Of a stretch of DNA of 64,000 nucleotides, positions 1-9,181 are shown in pieces. The DNA is from an uncultured Clostridia bacterium (GTDB lineage: Bacteria > Bacillota > Clostridia > Christensenellales > Borkfalkiaceae): NCBI GenBank assembly GCA_947090365.1, contig CAMUNT010000002.1:11763-75762 (forward strand), in the 5' to 3' direction. A model generated the notes under the pieces. That model saw only the letters and a program-made list of their open reading frames with translations. It did no database searches and was not told the DNA's origin. How positions within the stretch are numbered: position 1 is the first letter of the stretch; each line of letters starts with the position of its first letter. The position numbers and the translations under genes were made by a program.

Positions 1-817
1 AACTTCCGCCGTTTTCATAAATTTCGTCACAAAGCTGTTTCGCAAGCTGAACGTTATCCTCGATTTCGCGCGAAAACGAAAATATTTTATTGCTGAATTT
101 GGCGTTACGCTTAATTCTTTTATGCATAACGTAGTTAAAAAATTCAATGCGTTTTTTAGAGCGCTCGCGCTTTTCTTCCGCTATTTTTCTATGATACGTT
201 TTAACTCCCGCCGACGACGGAGAATAAATGTTGTAATTTTTAATTCTCCCTCTTGTCAGACCGTATAGTTTTATAAGCTCGTCAAGTGTACTGTTTTCGG
301 CCTTGCAAATTGCTTCTACCACGCGCATAGTGGCATAGGCGTCGTCTACTGCGCGATGAGGAGTAAATTCAACACCCAAACTGACTGCAATACTTTCAAG
401 CCCCGACTGATGCGAAAAATCACCGGAATAACTCATAAACATAAGCTGACTGTCAAGGAACTGAAAGTCAAACGAAGGAAGATGAAAACGGCGCGTTTCC
501 AAATTCAAATATTTTACGTCGTTTAAAATGGAATGCCCTAAAACGATATTATTTCTATCCTCTAAAAGCGATTTAATAAAATTATAAGACTGCTTAAACG
601 GTGGGTAATTTTTGAACTCCGCATACGAATACGGTAAAACCAATCCCTTCTGCCCGTTCCGTCCGGTAAGGTGAAATCCACCGCGCGGATTGATAAGGAT
701 ATCTTCTTTTTTAATTATATTAAATTTTTCGTCGCATACTACGTAACCGAATGCACAAATTTTAGCGGTAGTTTTATTTACGCTGGCACATTCTATATCA
801 AAAAACACAAAATTCAT
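1..817 (-). CDS. DnaQ-like DEDDh 3'-5' exonuclease, C-terminus cut off by window edge
   Basis: The reading frame starts at the ATG ending at 817 and stays open to base 1, giving 272 visible residues. All exonuclease motifs are visible: Exo I as FFDIE at residues 5-9 (D7, E9), Exo II as GHSILNDVKYL near residue 98, and Exo III as HRAVDDA near 154-160, so this is the DEDDh type (epsilon subunit/RNase T superfamily). The family removes 3' nucleotides from DNA or RNA using two metal ions. There is no N-terminal OB fold and no polymerase domain in view, so it is not PolC itself. The region after Exo III is Lys/Arg-rich and resembles the tail of stand-alone Clostridial exonuclease-domain proteins. 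Substrate cannot be inferred. It is divergent from the gene at 914. Confidence 0.85.
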   Translation of the reverse strand, partial: MNFVFFDIECASVNKTTAKICAFGYVVCDEKFNIIKKEDILINPRGGFHLTGRNGQKGLVLPYSYAEFKNYPPFKQSYNFIKSLLEDRNNIVLGHSILNDVKYLNLETRRFHLPSFDFQFLDSQLMFMSYSGDFSHQSGLESIAVSLGVEFTPHRAVDDAYATMRVVEAICKAENSTLDELIKLYGLTRGRIKNYNIYSPSSAGVKTYHRKIAEEKRERSKKRIEFFNYVMHKRIKRNAKFSNKIFSFSREIEDNVQLAKQLCDEIYENGGS

Positions 818-878
818 ATTTTCATAAATTATAACATATTTAGCGCTAAATATCAAGTTAAAGATACGGGTCGCGCTC

Positions 879-907
879 TTGACAAATAAAAAAATTTATA
901 TTATAAT
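879..907 (+). promoter_or_regulatory. Perfect consensus sigma-A promoter, predicted leaderless
   Basis: TTGACA at 879-884, a 17-base spacer, and TATAAT at 902-907. Six T-rich bases then separate the -10 hexamer from the ATG at 914, so transcription should start at or next to the A of the start codon. No Shine-Dalgarno sequence precedes that ATG. Confidence 0.85.
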
Positions 908-913
908 TTTTTT

Positions 914-1645
914 ATGAAAAATTTGCTGAGTATTGTCGTAAGTTGCAACATCGGAGAAAAACACGTTTCCACACTTTACGATGGTATAGAACTTATACAT
1001 TCTGAAGAAAACGAAACAGAAAAAGAATTTATTTCGCGGGCAATTAAAAATGCAAACGGCAAGTATACCGTACTGCTTGAAAAAAAGTTTATGTTCGGCA
1101 ATATTAATTCCCTTTTGAATATCCTTGACAAGAATTCAACGGATATGGTTTACTTTATGGGTGGAACAGCAATAAAAACCTCCGTCATCAGAAATTGCGT
1201 TAAAGACTGTGCCGATATTTTTTCTTGCTTTATTCTTTCCGTTTTGAACTGTAAAACAATTTTGAAATCTGATTATGCACCTTTCGCCTTTACTTCAACA
1301 GAGTTTGCGTTTTCAGATGCGAATTTTTCGGGAATAATGATTTCCGCTGAAGCTTTCGGAGAAACAAAGGCTAAACTCTCTAAGGATATTTACTCCCATA
1401 CTCTTAACGCATTATGCGCAAGGCTGATACAGTATTACCTTTACGCAATGATTGCTATAAGTGAGGATAAAATGGAAAGAGATTCGCTTGTTGCATTCGA
1501 CAGCAGACTTAAAAGCGAAATTGTTTTATATCTTGCACTTGAAAAAAATTTTACATATGCAAAGCTTGAAAAACTGAGAAAAAAAAGATTCAAAATTTCG
1601 CGGTTTACAGCTAAAAAATTCAAAAAAGCACTTCAATTGAAATAG
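914..1645 (+). CDS. Hypothetical protein, possibly a degenerate family 2 glycosyltransferase-like fold
   Basis: A 243-residue protein I cannot assign with confidence. The N-terminus (LSIVVSCNIGEKHVSTL) and the segment around residues 43-66 (AIKNANGKYTVLLEKKFMF) have the pattern of the first strand and the 'A...G.Y..FLD' region of GT-A family 2 glycosyltransferases, but the DxD-like Asp residues are absent (LLEKK where LDSDD would be expected). The C-terminal third is helical and strongly basic (KKRFKISRFTAKKFKKALQ). No membrane segment or signal peptide is evident. It is a single-gene unit between its own promoter (879-907) and a strong hairpin (1651-1678). The glycosyltransferase link is inference from local pattern only. 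Confidence 0.6.
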   Translation: MKNLLSIVVSCNIGEKHVSTLYDGIELIHSEENETEKEFISRAIKNANGKYTVLLEKKFMFGNINSLLNILDKNSTDMVYFMGGTAIKTSVIRNCVKDCADIFSCFILSVLNCKTILKSDYAPFAFTSTEFAFSDANFSGIMISAEAFGETKAKLSKDIYSHTLNALCARLIQYYLYAMIAISEDKMERDSLVAFDSRLKSEIVLYLALEKNFTYAKLEKLRKKRFKISRFTAKKFKKALQLK

Positions 1646-1650
1646 AAATC

Positions 1651-1690
1651 ATACCCGCCAGTAAATACTGACGGGTATAAATTTTATTTT
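1651..1690. terminator. Bidirectional terminator between convergent genes
   Basis: A 13-pair stem with one mismatch (1651-1663 pairing with 1666-1678, outer arms ATACCCG/CGGGTAT) is followed on the plus strand by a T-rich run. It lies between the plus-strand gene ending at 1645 and serS, which ends at 1684 on the minus strand. Confidence 0.8.
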
Positions 1691-2976
1691 TTAAGTTCTA
1701 TCTTTGATTTACCACCCATATATTTCCTTAACACTTCCGGAATATATACGGTGCCGTCGGCCTGCAAGTGGTTTTCAAGGAACGCGATAAGCATTCTGGG
1801 AGGAGCAACTACGGTATTGTTTAACGTATGGGCAAATTCGTTTTTGCCTGTCTTAGAATTTTTATATCTTATGCCGAGTCTCCTCGCCTGCGCGTCGGTC
1901 AGGTTTGAACAGCTTCCCACTTCGAAATATTTTTTCTGACGGGGACTCCACGCTTCAATATCGCAACTCTTGTATTTCAAATCCGCCAGATCCCCCGAAC
2001 AGCATATAAGCTGGCGCACGGGAATTTCCATTGACACAAACAGTTCAACGGTGTAGTTCCACATTTTTTCATACCACCCGTCGCTCTCTTCGGGCTTGCA
2101 GATTACTATCATTTCCTGCTTCTCGAACTGATGTATGCGGTAAATGCCCCTCTCCTCGATACCATGCGCACCCTTTTCCTTTCTGAAACAGGGCGAATAC
2201 GACGTAAGCGTCTGCGGAAGGGATTTCTCCTCAAGCACAGTACCCATGAATCTGCCTATCATAGAATGCTCGCTTGTACCGATAAGATACAAATCTTCGC
2301 CCTCTATCTTATACATCATTCCTTCCATTTCTTCAAAGCTCATAACGCCGGAAACCACGTCACTTCTTATCATAAAAGGCGGTATGCAATAGGTGAAACC
2401 CTTATTTATCATAAAATCGCGTGCATAGTTCAGAACAGCTGAATGAAGGCGCGCTATATCACCCGTAAGATAATAGAATCCGTTACCGCTGGTGCGCCTT
2501 GCAGAGTCAAGATCGATACCGCCCAAGCTTTCTAAAATATCAAGGTGATAAGGCACGTCAAAAGGCTTTTCTTTTGCCTCCAAAAACACCTTGCCCTGAA
2601 CGTTAAAACTGTCGTCCTTGCCGAGAGGAACGTCGTCCGCAATTATATTCGGAATTGACATCATTGCAGTTTTGAGCTTTGCTTCAATTTCCGCAGTATC
2701 CGCCTCTATTTGTGCAATGCGATCATTATTTTCTTTGGAAATGCGCTTTGCTTCCTCTGCTTCATCTTTTTTGCCCTCGCGCATAAGTGCGCCTATATTT
2801 TTAGCAAGCGTGTTACGCTGAGCCCGGAGATTATCCCCCTCTGATTGAAGTGCGCGTTTCTTTTTATCAAGCTCGATTATTTCGTCTACGAGCGGAATTT
2901 TTTTATCCTGAAATTTCTTCCGAATATTGGCTTTAACAAGTTCGGGATTTTCGCGGATAAGATTAATGTCAATCAT
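1684..2976 (-). CDS. serS: Serine--tRNA ligase
   Basis: Class II aminoacyl-tRNA synthetase that charges tRNA-Ser with serine. The 430-residue product has the N-terminal antiparallel coiled coil (about residues 30-100) and the class II core, with motif 2 FRKEKGAHGIEERGIYRIHQF near 258-278 and motif 3 containing PPRMLIAFLENH near 390, ending in the typical IPEVLRKYMGG. I chose the ATG at 2974-2976 (MIDINLIRENPE) because it matches the family N-terminus and has GGAGGA eight bases upstream; the frame is open 19 codons further upstream, but that part overlaps the promoter. The leader is only about 25 bases, so there is no room for a T-box. A palindrome sits between its -35 and -10. Confidence 0.97.
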   Translation of the reverse strand: MIDINLIRENPELVKANIRKKFQDKKIPLVDEIIELDKKKRALQSEGDNLRAQRNTLAKNIGALMREGKKDEAEEAKRISKENNDRIAQIEADTAEIEAKLKTAMMSIPNIIADDVPLGKDDSFNVQGKVFLEAKEKPFDVPYHLDILESLGGIDLDSARRTSGNGFYYLTGDIARLHSAVLNYARDFMINKGFTYCIPPFMIRSDVVSGVMSFEEMEGMMYKIEGEDLYLIGTSEHSMIGRFMGTVLEEKSLPQTLTSYSPCFRKEKGAHGIEERGIYRIHQFEKQEMIVICKPEESDGWYEKMWNYTVELFVSMEIPVRQLICCSGDLADLKYKSCDIEAWSPRQKKYFEVGSCSNLTDAQARRLGIRYKNSKTGKNEFAHTLNNTVVAPPRMLIAFLENHLQADGTVYIPEVLRKYMGGKSKIELKK

Positions 2977-3004
2977 TAGCAATTCCTCCAAAATGTGTAT
3001 TGAA

Positions 3005-3033
3005 ATTATACTGCAATTTTGCAGTATTTGCAA
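3005..3033 (-). promoter_or_regulatory. serS promoter with an embedded 20-base palindrome
   Basis: On the minus strand: -35 TTGCAA (3028-3033), 17-base spacer, -10 TATAAT (3005-3010). The spacer contains a near-perfect inverted repeat at 3008-3027, ATACTGCAA-TT-TTGCAGTAT, with 9-base arms and a 2-base centre. A repressor bound here would occlude RNA polymerase, so it is a candidate operator. Confidence 0.75.
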
Positions 3034-3051
3034 TTAAATAGCTTTATTATC

Positions 3052-3080
3052 TTGAAAAAAATTTATATATGTGCTATAAT
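3052..3080 (+). promoter_or_regulatory. Promoter of the P-type ATPase gene
   Basis: TTGAAA (3052-3057), 17-base spacer, TATAAT (3075-3080) with an upstream TGC, i.e. an extended -10. Expected start about 3087, which places the true start codon of the ATPase at 3115 rather than the upstream ATG codons at 3019 or 3079. Confidence 0.8.
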
Positions 3081-3114
3081 GTTATCCGTAATAATTTTAA
3101 AAGTTGGTATTTCT

Positions 3115-5835
3115 ATGAGTAAAATTGTTTTTAAATCGAACAGTAAAGACAATAAAGACTTGAAAGACACTAGTGAAACCGCAAAGACAGAACCTGTTGT
3201 AAGGGAACCCGTCACTGCAAAAAAAAGCAAAGTTTCAAAGAAAACTTCTACACGCGCAGAAGAAGAAACGGCGGTAACTGCCGAAAGTGCCGTTATTGAA
3301 ACGCCTACTGTCGATCCGGCATCCGGCGAAGAAGTGTTCGACAAAGCAAAGATTATCAAATACTTTAAAAAGCACCCCAAGAAGGCTGTTTCAACCAACG
3401 TTGACAGATTTTCACCGAGACTTAATAAAGGACTTACTTCCGAGCAGGTCCAGACAAGGTTTACACAGTTTCTGTTCAACGATACTAATAAAAAGTATTC
3501 CCGTTCGTATGCAAGCATTTTTATAGGCAATATTTTTACGTTTTTTAACTTGTTATGTCTAATTGCAAGTATCGCGCTTTTTATTTCAGGAACTAAAGGC
3601 ATAACGAATTATCTCGTAATTTTTATAACTCTTGCAAATATCGGGATAGGTATAATACAGGAAATTCGTTCAAAGCTTTCTATCGATAAACTATCGATTT
3701 TGGCTTCAAATTCCGTAAAAGTCATTCGCGACGGTGAAACAGTTGAAGTTCCCGTTACCGAAATAGTTATGGATGACGTTATTATACTCGAACTCGGAAA
3801 TCAGGTTCCTGCCGATTGTATCCTTGCGGAAGGTTCGGTTGAAGTTAATGAAAGTCTTTTGACGGGCGAATCGATTTCTATAAAGAAAAATATCGGTGAC
3901 ACGCTTTATGCAGGAAGCTTTATTTCAAGCGGAAACGGCAAATTCAGAGTTGACAAAGTAGGTAAAGAAACTTATCTTGAAAAATTGACCTCAAAAGCAA
4001 AGAAATATAAAAAGCCGAAGTCAGAGCTTATGAACTCGACCAAGCTTATTATCAAAGCGATTTCTTTCCTTATTTTTCCCATAGCAGTATGGATGTTCTT
4101 TGTGGCAAAGGCAGACACCTCCACTATCCCAGACAACGTGACGGATTTCATTTTCTCGGCTAATATCAATTATGCGATACAGAGGACCTGTTCGGTTGTT
4201 ATCGGTATGATACCTTCTGGAATGTTGCTTCTGACAAGCGTTGCACTGGCTTTGGGTATCGTAAGACTTGCAAAAAACCAAACCCTCGTGCAGGATATGT
4301 ATTCACTTGAAATGCTTGCAAGAGTAAACGTTTTGTGTCTTGACAAGACCGGAACGATAACGGACGGCAGAATGCGTGTAAACGACTGTGTGATTTTAAA
4401 CACTGTTGGCGAATACTCGTTAAACGATATAATGGGCAGTATGCTTGCCGCATTGGACGACAATAATCAGACTTCTATTGCACTGCATAATCATTTCGGA
4501 ATAAGCAATGCGCTTACTCCCACCGCAACTATCCCATTCTCGTCAAAAATAAAGCTTTCCGCGGCTTCTTTCGAGGACGTAGGCACGTTCGTAATGGGAG
4601 CCCCGGAGTTTGTTTTAAAACCTTACCCGGCAAAGGTTGAAAAGATTGTAAAAAGCTATGCTCAGATGGGGCTCAGAGTTATTGTTTTGGCGTTCTCGCC
4701 GGTGCCAATCGTAGGAGATAAGCTCCCCTCCGTTTTGAAACCAGTAGCTGTAATTTCCATTGCAGACAATATCCGCGAGGATGCAATCGAAACAATCGGC
4801 TGGTTTAATAATAACGACGTTGAAGTAAAAGTTATTTCAGGCGACAATCCGGTTACCGTTTGCGAGGTTGCTAAACGTGCCGGGATAAAAAATGCGGAAA
4901 AATATATTTCGCTTGAAGGTCTTAACGAAAAAGAAGTAGAAAACGTTGCGAATAAATACACTGTTTTCGGAAGAGTTACGCCTGAACAGAAAGCAATTTT
5001 AGTGCGTGCAATTAAAGCCGAAGGAAACACCGTAGCAATGACGGGTGACGGCGTAAACGATATTCTTGCATTGAAAGAAGCTGACTGTGCAATTTCAGTT
5101 GCATCCGGCAGTGAAGCCGCGCGAAACGTAAGCCATATAGTGCTTATGGATAATAATTTCAATAATATGCCGAAGGTAGTTGCCGAGGGCAGACGGGTTA
5201 TTAACAACATCAAAAACTCCTCCTCGCTGTACCTTATGAAGACGCTGTTTACTGCAATGCTTGCAATAATCTTCTGTGCAATGGGCGAGGCGTATATATT
5301 TATGCCGAAGAATGTTCTGCTTCTAGAAGTAACGGTAATTGCTATCCCCTCATTCTTTATTTCGCTTCAACCCAATAAAGAGCGAGTGCAAGGAAAGTTT
5401 ATTACACACGTAATGAGCGGGGCCGTCGCGGGAGCACTTACGATGTTGCTATGCGTAATGGCTATGTATATCACAAACGTAGCAAATGCCGAGGAATTCG
5501 GCCAACACTATAAAGCAATGTGTATGATGGCTCTTACGTTCTCAGGATTGGTAATGGTATACAGAATATGCCGACCGCTGAACGCATACCGCGCAGTGCT
5601 GTGTCTGAGCGTGCTTGCAGTTACCATAGTTTGCTATGCGGTTCCAGTACTCGGAAATATGTTCTATGACGGTTGGGATACACTGCATTGGGACTATGCA
5701 AAAATACTGATAATCGTCGTCGTAATCGAAGCGGCGTTCCCCTTATCGGGCTGGATTACAGACCTTATGCATTTCATTCTGCCTTCCTCTACCGGGCGAC
5801 ACAAACAAAAGAAAGAAGAAGCACAAACTAACTAA
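3115..5835 (+). CDS. Cation-translocating P-type ATPase, CtpE-like
   Basis: A membrane ion pump of 906 residues. Visible landmarks: an actuator-domain LTGES near 249-253; the fourth-segment motif as IPSGM near 366-370 (most P2 ATPases have PEGL or PEAL); the phosphorylation site DKTGTIT with Asp near 410; and the hinge MTGDGVND near 642-649. About ten membrane segments are apparent. The IPSGM variant and overall arrangement resemble the CtpE group of calcium or other cation ATPases, but the ion cannot be fixed from sequence. The first ~110 residues are a hydrophilic Lys/Thr/Glu-rich extension not needed for catalysis. Start at 3115 (MSKIVFKSNS) follows from the promoter position; the ribosome site is weak. 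Divergent from serS. Confidence 0.9.
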   Translation: MSKIVFKSNSKDNKDLKDTSETAKTEPVVREPVTAKKSKVSKKTSTRAEEETAVTAESAVIETPTVDPASGEEVFDKAKIIKYFKKHPKKAVSTNVDRFSPRLNKGLTSEQVQTRFTQFLFNDTNKKYSRSYASIFIGNIFTFFNLLCLIASIALFISGTKGITNYLVIFITLANIGIGIIQEIRSKLSIDKLSILASNSVKVIRDGETVEVPVTEIVMDDVIILELGNQVPADCILAEGSVEVNESLLTGESISIKKNIGDTLYAGSFISSGNGKFRVDKVGKETYLEKLTSKAKKYKKPKSELMNSTKLIIKAISFLIFPIAVWMFFVAKADTSTIPDNVTDFIFSANINYAIQRTCSVVIGMIPSGMLLLTSVALALGIVRLAKNQTLVQDMYSLEMLARVNVLCLDKTGTITDGRMRVNDCVILNTVGEYSLNDIMGSMLAALDDNNQTSIALHNHFGISNALTPTATIPFSSKIKLSAASFEDVGTFVMGAPEFVLKPYPAKVEKIVKSYAQMGLRVIVLAFSPVPIVGDKLPSVLKPVAVISIADNIREDAIETIGWFNNNDVEVKVISGDNPVTVCEVAKRAGIKNAEKYISLEGLNEKEVENVANKYTVFGRVTPEQKAILVRAIKAEGNTVAMTGDGVNDILALKEADCAISVASGSEAARNVSHIVLMDNNFNNMPKVVAEGRRVINNIKNSSSLYLMKTLFTAMLAIIFCAMGEAYIFMPKNVLLLEVTVIAIPSFFISLQPNKERVQGKFITHVMSGAVAGALTMLLCVMAMYITNVANAEEFGQHYKAMCMMALTFSGLVMVYRICRPLNAYRAVLCLSVLAVTIVCYAVPVLGNMFYDGWDTLHWDYAKILIIVVVIEAAFPLSGWITDLMHFILPSSTGRHKQKKEEAQTN

Positions 5836-5894
5836 CACAATTTTAAAGCTTCGACATAAAGGTATCTGTTATATGGATTTCCTTGTTGGCAAAG

Positions 5895-5940
5895 AAATAG
5901 CGCACTATCTTCGCTTGAGAAGTATAGTGCGCTATACTTT
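5895..5940 (+). terminator. Terminator after the P-type ATPase
   Basis: Perfect 12-pair stem, ATAGCGCACTAT at 5897-5908 with ATAGTGCGCTAT at 5924-5935, followed by a short T run. It lies between convergent genes. Confidence 0.8.
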
Positions 5941-5982
5941 ATAAAAAAATATAAAGATAAATTGCAATTTATATTCTTAAAA

Positions 5983-6417
5983 TTATAAACCTATTTTCAC
6001 CTCGTAAATTGTAGTTCCAATCAAAATAGCTACAATAACTAATTCTGCGCAAGAAAGAATAACTATTCCCTTGATGCGGTCGGGGAAAATTTTATCGGGA
6101 TTTTCGGCTAAATATTGAATTTTATCGCCGACCCTGAATGTTATTCTTGTTATGCCACTTGAAACCGGCTCTTGAAAATAAGTTATAAATTCATCGTCGT
6201 CAACTATAATCGTTATTTCAAGCTTACCGGAATAAAATTTAACATTGCGGTCGGTAATACCGTTTATTTTAATAATTTCAGCGGTTTCATATTTTTCAAA
6301 AATACGATAGTGTAATGCCAACACTAAAAAAAACGCAGTAAACATTATAACCGAGCCAACTAACCAACAAATATATCTAAATGATATTTTTCTTTTGTTT
6401 CCGTATTTGTCTATCAT
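5983..6417 (-). CDS. Small two-helix membrane protein, DUF3592-like
   Basis: A 144-residue protein with a membrane segment near residues 15-36, a beta-rich middle domain, and a second segment near 118-140. The middle has the pattern of DUF3592 proteins: an 'AEIIKING' strand after the first helix, alternating strands, then 'VGDKIQYLAENPDKIFP' corresponding to the 'G..V.V.Y.P.NP' signature. Members are membrane proteins of unknown role. It is a single gene with its own extended -10 promoter at 6453-6481 and a weak ribosome site. Family assignment is by pattern and is moderately sure. Confidence 0.65.
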   Translation of the reverse strand: MIDKYGNKRKISFRYICWLVGSVIMFTAFFLVLALHYRIFEKYETAEIIKINGITDRNVKFYSGKLEITIIVDDDEFITYFQEPVSSGITRITFRVGDKIQYLAENPDKIFPDRIKGIVILSCAELVIVAILIGTTIYEVKIGL

Positions 6418-6452
6418 ATTTAATCCGTTAAATTACTGACTATAGTAGTTTC

Positions 6453-6481
6453 ATTATAGCATACACCTACTAAAAAAGCAA
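6453..6481 (-). promoter_or_regulatory. Promoter of the DUF3592-like gene
   Basis: Minus strand: -35 TTGCTT (6476-6481), 17-base spacer, extended -10 TGC-TATAAT with the hexamer at 6453-6458. Leader about 30 bases. Confidence 0.7.
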
Positions 6482-6552
6482 TGACTGATTATCATCTTTA
6501 CTCTATCCCTATTAAATACACCCTTATGCCGAAGCTTTTATTTTCAAAATTA

Positions 6553-6590
6553 AAACCGACGAAACATTAATTCCGTCGGTTTATTTTTTA
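6553..6590 (-). terminator. gyrA terminator
   Basis: AAACCGACG at 6553-6561 pairs with CGTCGGTTT at 6574-6582, with T-rich runs on both sides. It lies immediately beyond the gyrA stop and ends the gyrB-gyrA transcript. Confidence 0.85.
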
Positions 6591-9170
6591 TTATTCTTCT
6601 ATTTCGTCAACACCGACGCCGTTATTTTCCTCTATTGCGGGAGGCGCTGCAGTGACTTCAGGCGCGGCTTCGGCAAGTGCTTCAGCTGCCTCATCTTCGT
6701 CTTTTGCGGTGAGAGCAACTGTTGCAACTACGCCTTTTTTAAGACGCATAAGCCTTACACCTTTGGTGTTTCTGCCGATATGTGAGATGCTGTCACAGTG
6801 CATTCTGATAATAGTTCCGTTGTCGGAAATAAGCATTACGTCATCTGCATCGGTAACCTGCTTCATATTGACAAGGTAACCAGTTACTTCGTTGAATATA
6901 CCTGCCTTAATACCTTTTCCTGCTCTGCCCTGAACTCTGTAATCTTCGATATCGGTCCTCTTACCGTAGCCGTTAGACGTGACGGTCAGAACATCCTTAC
7001 TTTCGTCTACGACGAGCATATCGACAAGGCAGTCTTCACTTGAAAGCTTCATTGCTTTTACGCCTGCCGTATCTCTGCCCATTGTACGGATATGACGCTC
7101 ATCAAATCGGATACATTTACCCGAACGCGACGCAATCATAATTTCGTTGTGTCCGGTTGTGAGCACCACTGACATTAAATCGTCGCCCTCGTTCAGTCTT
7201 ATAGCAATTTTACCGTTTTTATTGATATGGTTGAATTCACTTAATCTGGTCTTTTTAATTAGTCCGTTGCGCGTAGCAAATGCTATAGTACCGCGCATAT
7301 CTGACTGAACGGGCATAAGCGTATTAATTTTTTCGTCCTGTGCAATCGGAACTATATTTACAACTGCCCTGCCACGTGCAATGCGGGTTGCTTCCGGAAT
7401 TTCATATGCCTTTATGCGATACACCCTGCCCTTATTCGAGAAGAGAAGAATATCGTCGTGCGACGAGCAAACGAACATTCTTTCAACAAAGTCCTCTTCT
7501 TTGGGCTTGTGGGCCGTTATTCCTTTTCCTCCGCGGTTCTGTGCGTGGTATTCGGAAACGGGTAATCTCTTTACGTATCCGGTATGCGTCATTGAAATTA
7601 CAACCTGCTCAATAGGAATAAGGTCAGCGTCTACGATTTCACCGTCTAGATCTACCGCAATTTCGGTCCTTCTTTCGGAAGGATATTTACGCTTAATTTC
7701 CAGAAGGTCGTTCTTTATAATATCGAGTACTCTGCTTTCATGAGAAAGAATATCTTTAAAGTCTGCTATCATAAGTTCAAGGCTGTTAAGTTCTTCCTTT
7801 AACTTATCGACTTCAAGATGCGACAGCCTGTATAAACGAAGCTCTGCAACAGCGTTAGCCTGTCTTTCGTCAAGTTCGAACTTAGCGGTAAGCTTCTGAA
7901 CGCAGTCTGTCTTATCCTTAGCCTCACGACAAACCTTTACCACCTCGTCAATACTTGCCTGCGCAATAACGAGTCCGCGCAAAATATGAGCTCTTTCCTC
8001 CGTCTTATTCAAATCGAACTTAGTACGGCGAATTATTATGTCTTTCTGATGTTCGAGATAATAATATATAAATTCTCTTAAATTAAGAATTTTGGGAGTA
8101 CCGTCAACAAGCGCAAGCATGCAAAGTCCGTCGGAAATCTGTAAATTTGTATGCTTGTACAGAGTATTTAAAACCACCTGGGGATTTGCGTCTTTTTTAA
8201 GTTCGATAACTATGCGCATACCGTCCCTGTCGGACTCTTCGCGTATATCGGATATCCCGTCTATCTTCTTATCCTTAACCATATCTGCCATGCTTTCGAT
8301 AAGCTTTGCCTTGTTGACCTGGTAGGGAATTTCAGTAACTACTATGCGGTTTTTGACTATGTTGCCACTTTTATATTCTTCAACTTCGCAACGGGAACGG
8401 ATTATTATACTGCCTTTACCGGTTCTGTACGCGCGCTTGATGCCCTGTCTGCCCATAATAAGCGCACCAGTAGGAAAATCAGGCGCGGGAATATACTGCA
8501 TAAGCTCTTCCACGTCGATTTCGGGATTGTCAATCATTGCTACGACGCCGTCGATTACTTCGCCTAAATTATGAGGCGGAATGTTGGTTGCCATACCTAC
8601 GGCTATACCGTCCGAACCGTTTACAAGCATATTCGGGAAACGCGACGGAAGCACCGTAGGTTGCATACCGGTGTCGTCAAATGTCGGATAAAAATCAACC
8701 GTTTCCTTATCAAGGTCGCGAAGCATTTCGGAAGAAAGCTTTGAAAGCCTTGCTTCCGTATATCTCATTGCCGCGGCAGGGTCACCGTCCACCGAGCCGA
8801 AGTTTCCATGTCCTTCGATAAGAGGAAAATTAATCGAGAAATCCTGCGCAAGTCTTACAAGCGCATCGTATACCGAACTGTCGCCGTGGGGATGATATTT
8901 ACCTAAGCAATCACCGACTATACGTGCACATTTTCGGAACGCTTTATCTGAATATAAACCCAATTCGTGCATTGAATACAAAATACGCCTATGGACGGGT
9001 TTAAGGCCGTCCCTTACGTCGGGAATTGCACGCGACACGTTGACCGCCATAGCATAGGCTATAAACGATTTTTTAAGTTCTTCATCGACTTCTACGTCTA
9101 AAAATTTAGTCATCGCAAGAGTTTTGACAAACTCTTCGGTAAGCTCGGCACTCGTTTCTTTTTTAGCCAT
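6591..9170 (-). CDS. gyrA: DNA gyrase subunit A
   Basis: The breakage-reunion subunit of DNA gyrase, which introduces negative supercoils with GyrB. The 859-residue product has the winged-helix core with the catalytic tyrosine in AMRYTEARL (Tyr137) and the C-terminal beta-pinwheel of repeated blades (for example near residues 540-800), ending in an acidic tail. The quinolone-resistance region reads [15 protein letters not shown]; the positions matching E. coli Ser83 and Asp87 (Ser98 and Asp102 here) are the unmutated residues. A strong ribosome site (AAGGAGG) overlaps the gyrB stop region, with 11 bases between the genes, so the two subunits are co-expressed. Confidence 0.98.
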   Translation of the reverse strand: MAKKETSAELTEEFVKTLAMTKFLDVEVDEELKKSFIAYAMAVNVSRAIPDVRDGLKPVHRRILYSMHELGLYSDKAFRKCARIVGDCLGKYHPHGDSSVYDALVRLAQDFSINFPLIEGHGNFGSVDGDPAAAMRYTEARLSKLSSEMLRDLDKETVDFYPTFDDTGMQPTVLPSRFPNMLVNGSDGIAVGMATNIPPHNLGEVIDGVVAMIDNPEIDVEELMQYIPAPDFPTGALIMGRQGIKRAYRTGKGSIIIRSRCEVEEYKSGNIVKNRIVVTEIPYQVNKAKLIESMADMVKDKKIDGISDIREESDRDGMRIVIELKKDANPQVVLNTLYKHTNLQISDGLCMLALVDGTPKILNLREFIYYYLEHQKDIIIRRTKFDLNKTEERAHILRGLVIAQASIDEVVKVCREAKDKTDCVQKLTAKFELDERQANAVAELRLYRLSHLEVDKLKEELNSLELMIADFKDILSHESRVLDIIKNDLLEIKRKYPSERRTEIAVDLDGEIVDADLIPIEQVVISMTHTGYVKRLPVSEYHAQNRGGKGITAHKPKEEDFVERMFVCSSHDDILLFSNKGRVYRIKAYEIPEATRIARGRAVVNIVPIAQDEKINTLMPVQSDMRGTIAFATRNGLIKKTRLSEFNHINKNGKIAIRLNEGDDLMSVVLTTGHNEIMIASRSGKCIRFDERHIRTMGRDTAGVKAMKLSSEDCLVDMLVVDESKDVLTVTSNGYGKRTDIEDYRVQGRAGKGIKAGIFNEVTGYLVNMKQVTDADDVMLISDNGTIIRMHCDSISHIGRNTKGVRLMRLKKGVVATVALTAKDEDEAAEALAEAAPEVTAAPPAIEENNGVGVDEIEE

Positions 9171-9181
9171 CTTATCCCTCC

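Noticed and set aside
2131..2442. Overlapping open frames on the opposite strand inside serS, and likewise inside gyrA (for example 7381-7743), gyrB, typA, pnp and aroC
   Set aside because: They lie wholly within strongly conserved coding genes, lack ribosome sites and show no recognisable domains; high-GC third positions on the real strand keep the other frames open.
2977..3007. T-box leader upstream of serS
   Set aside because: The predicted leader is about 25 bases, far too short for a T-box.
3019..3114. Upstream start of the P-type ATPase at 3019 or 3079
   Set aside because: These codons lie upstream of or on the promoter, with the -10 overlapping the ATG at 3079.
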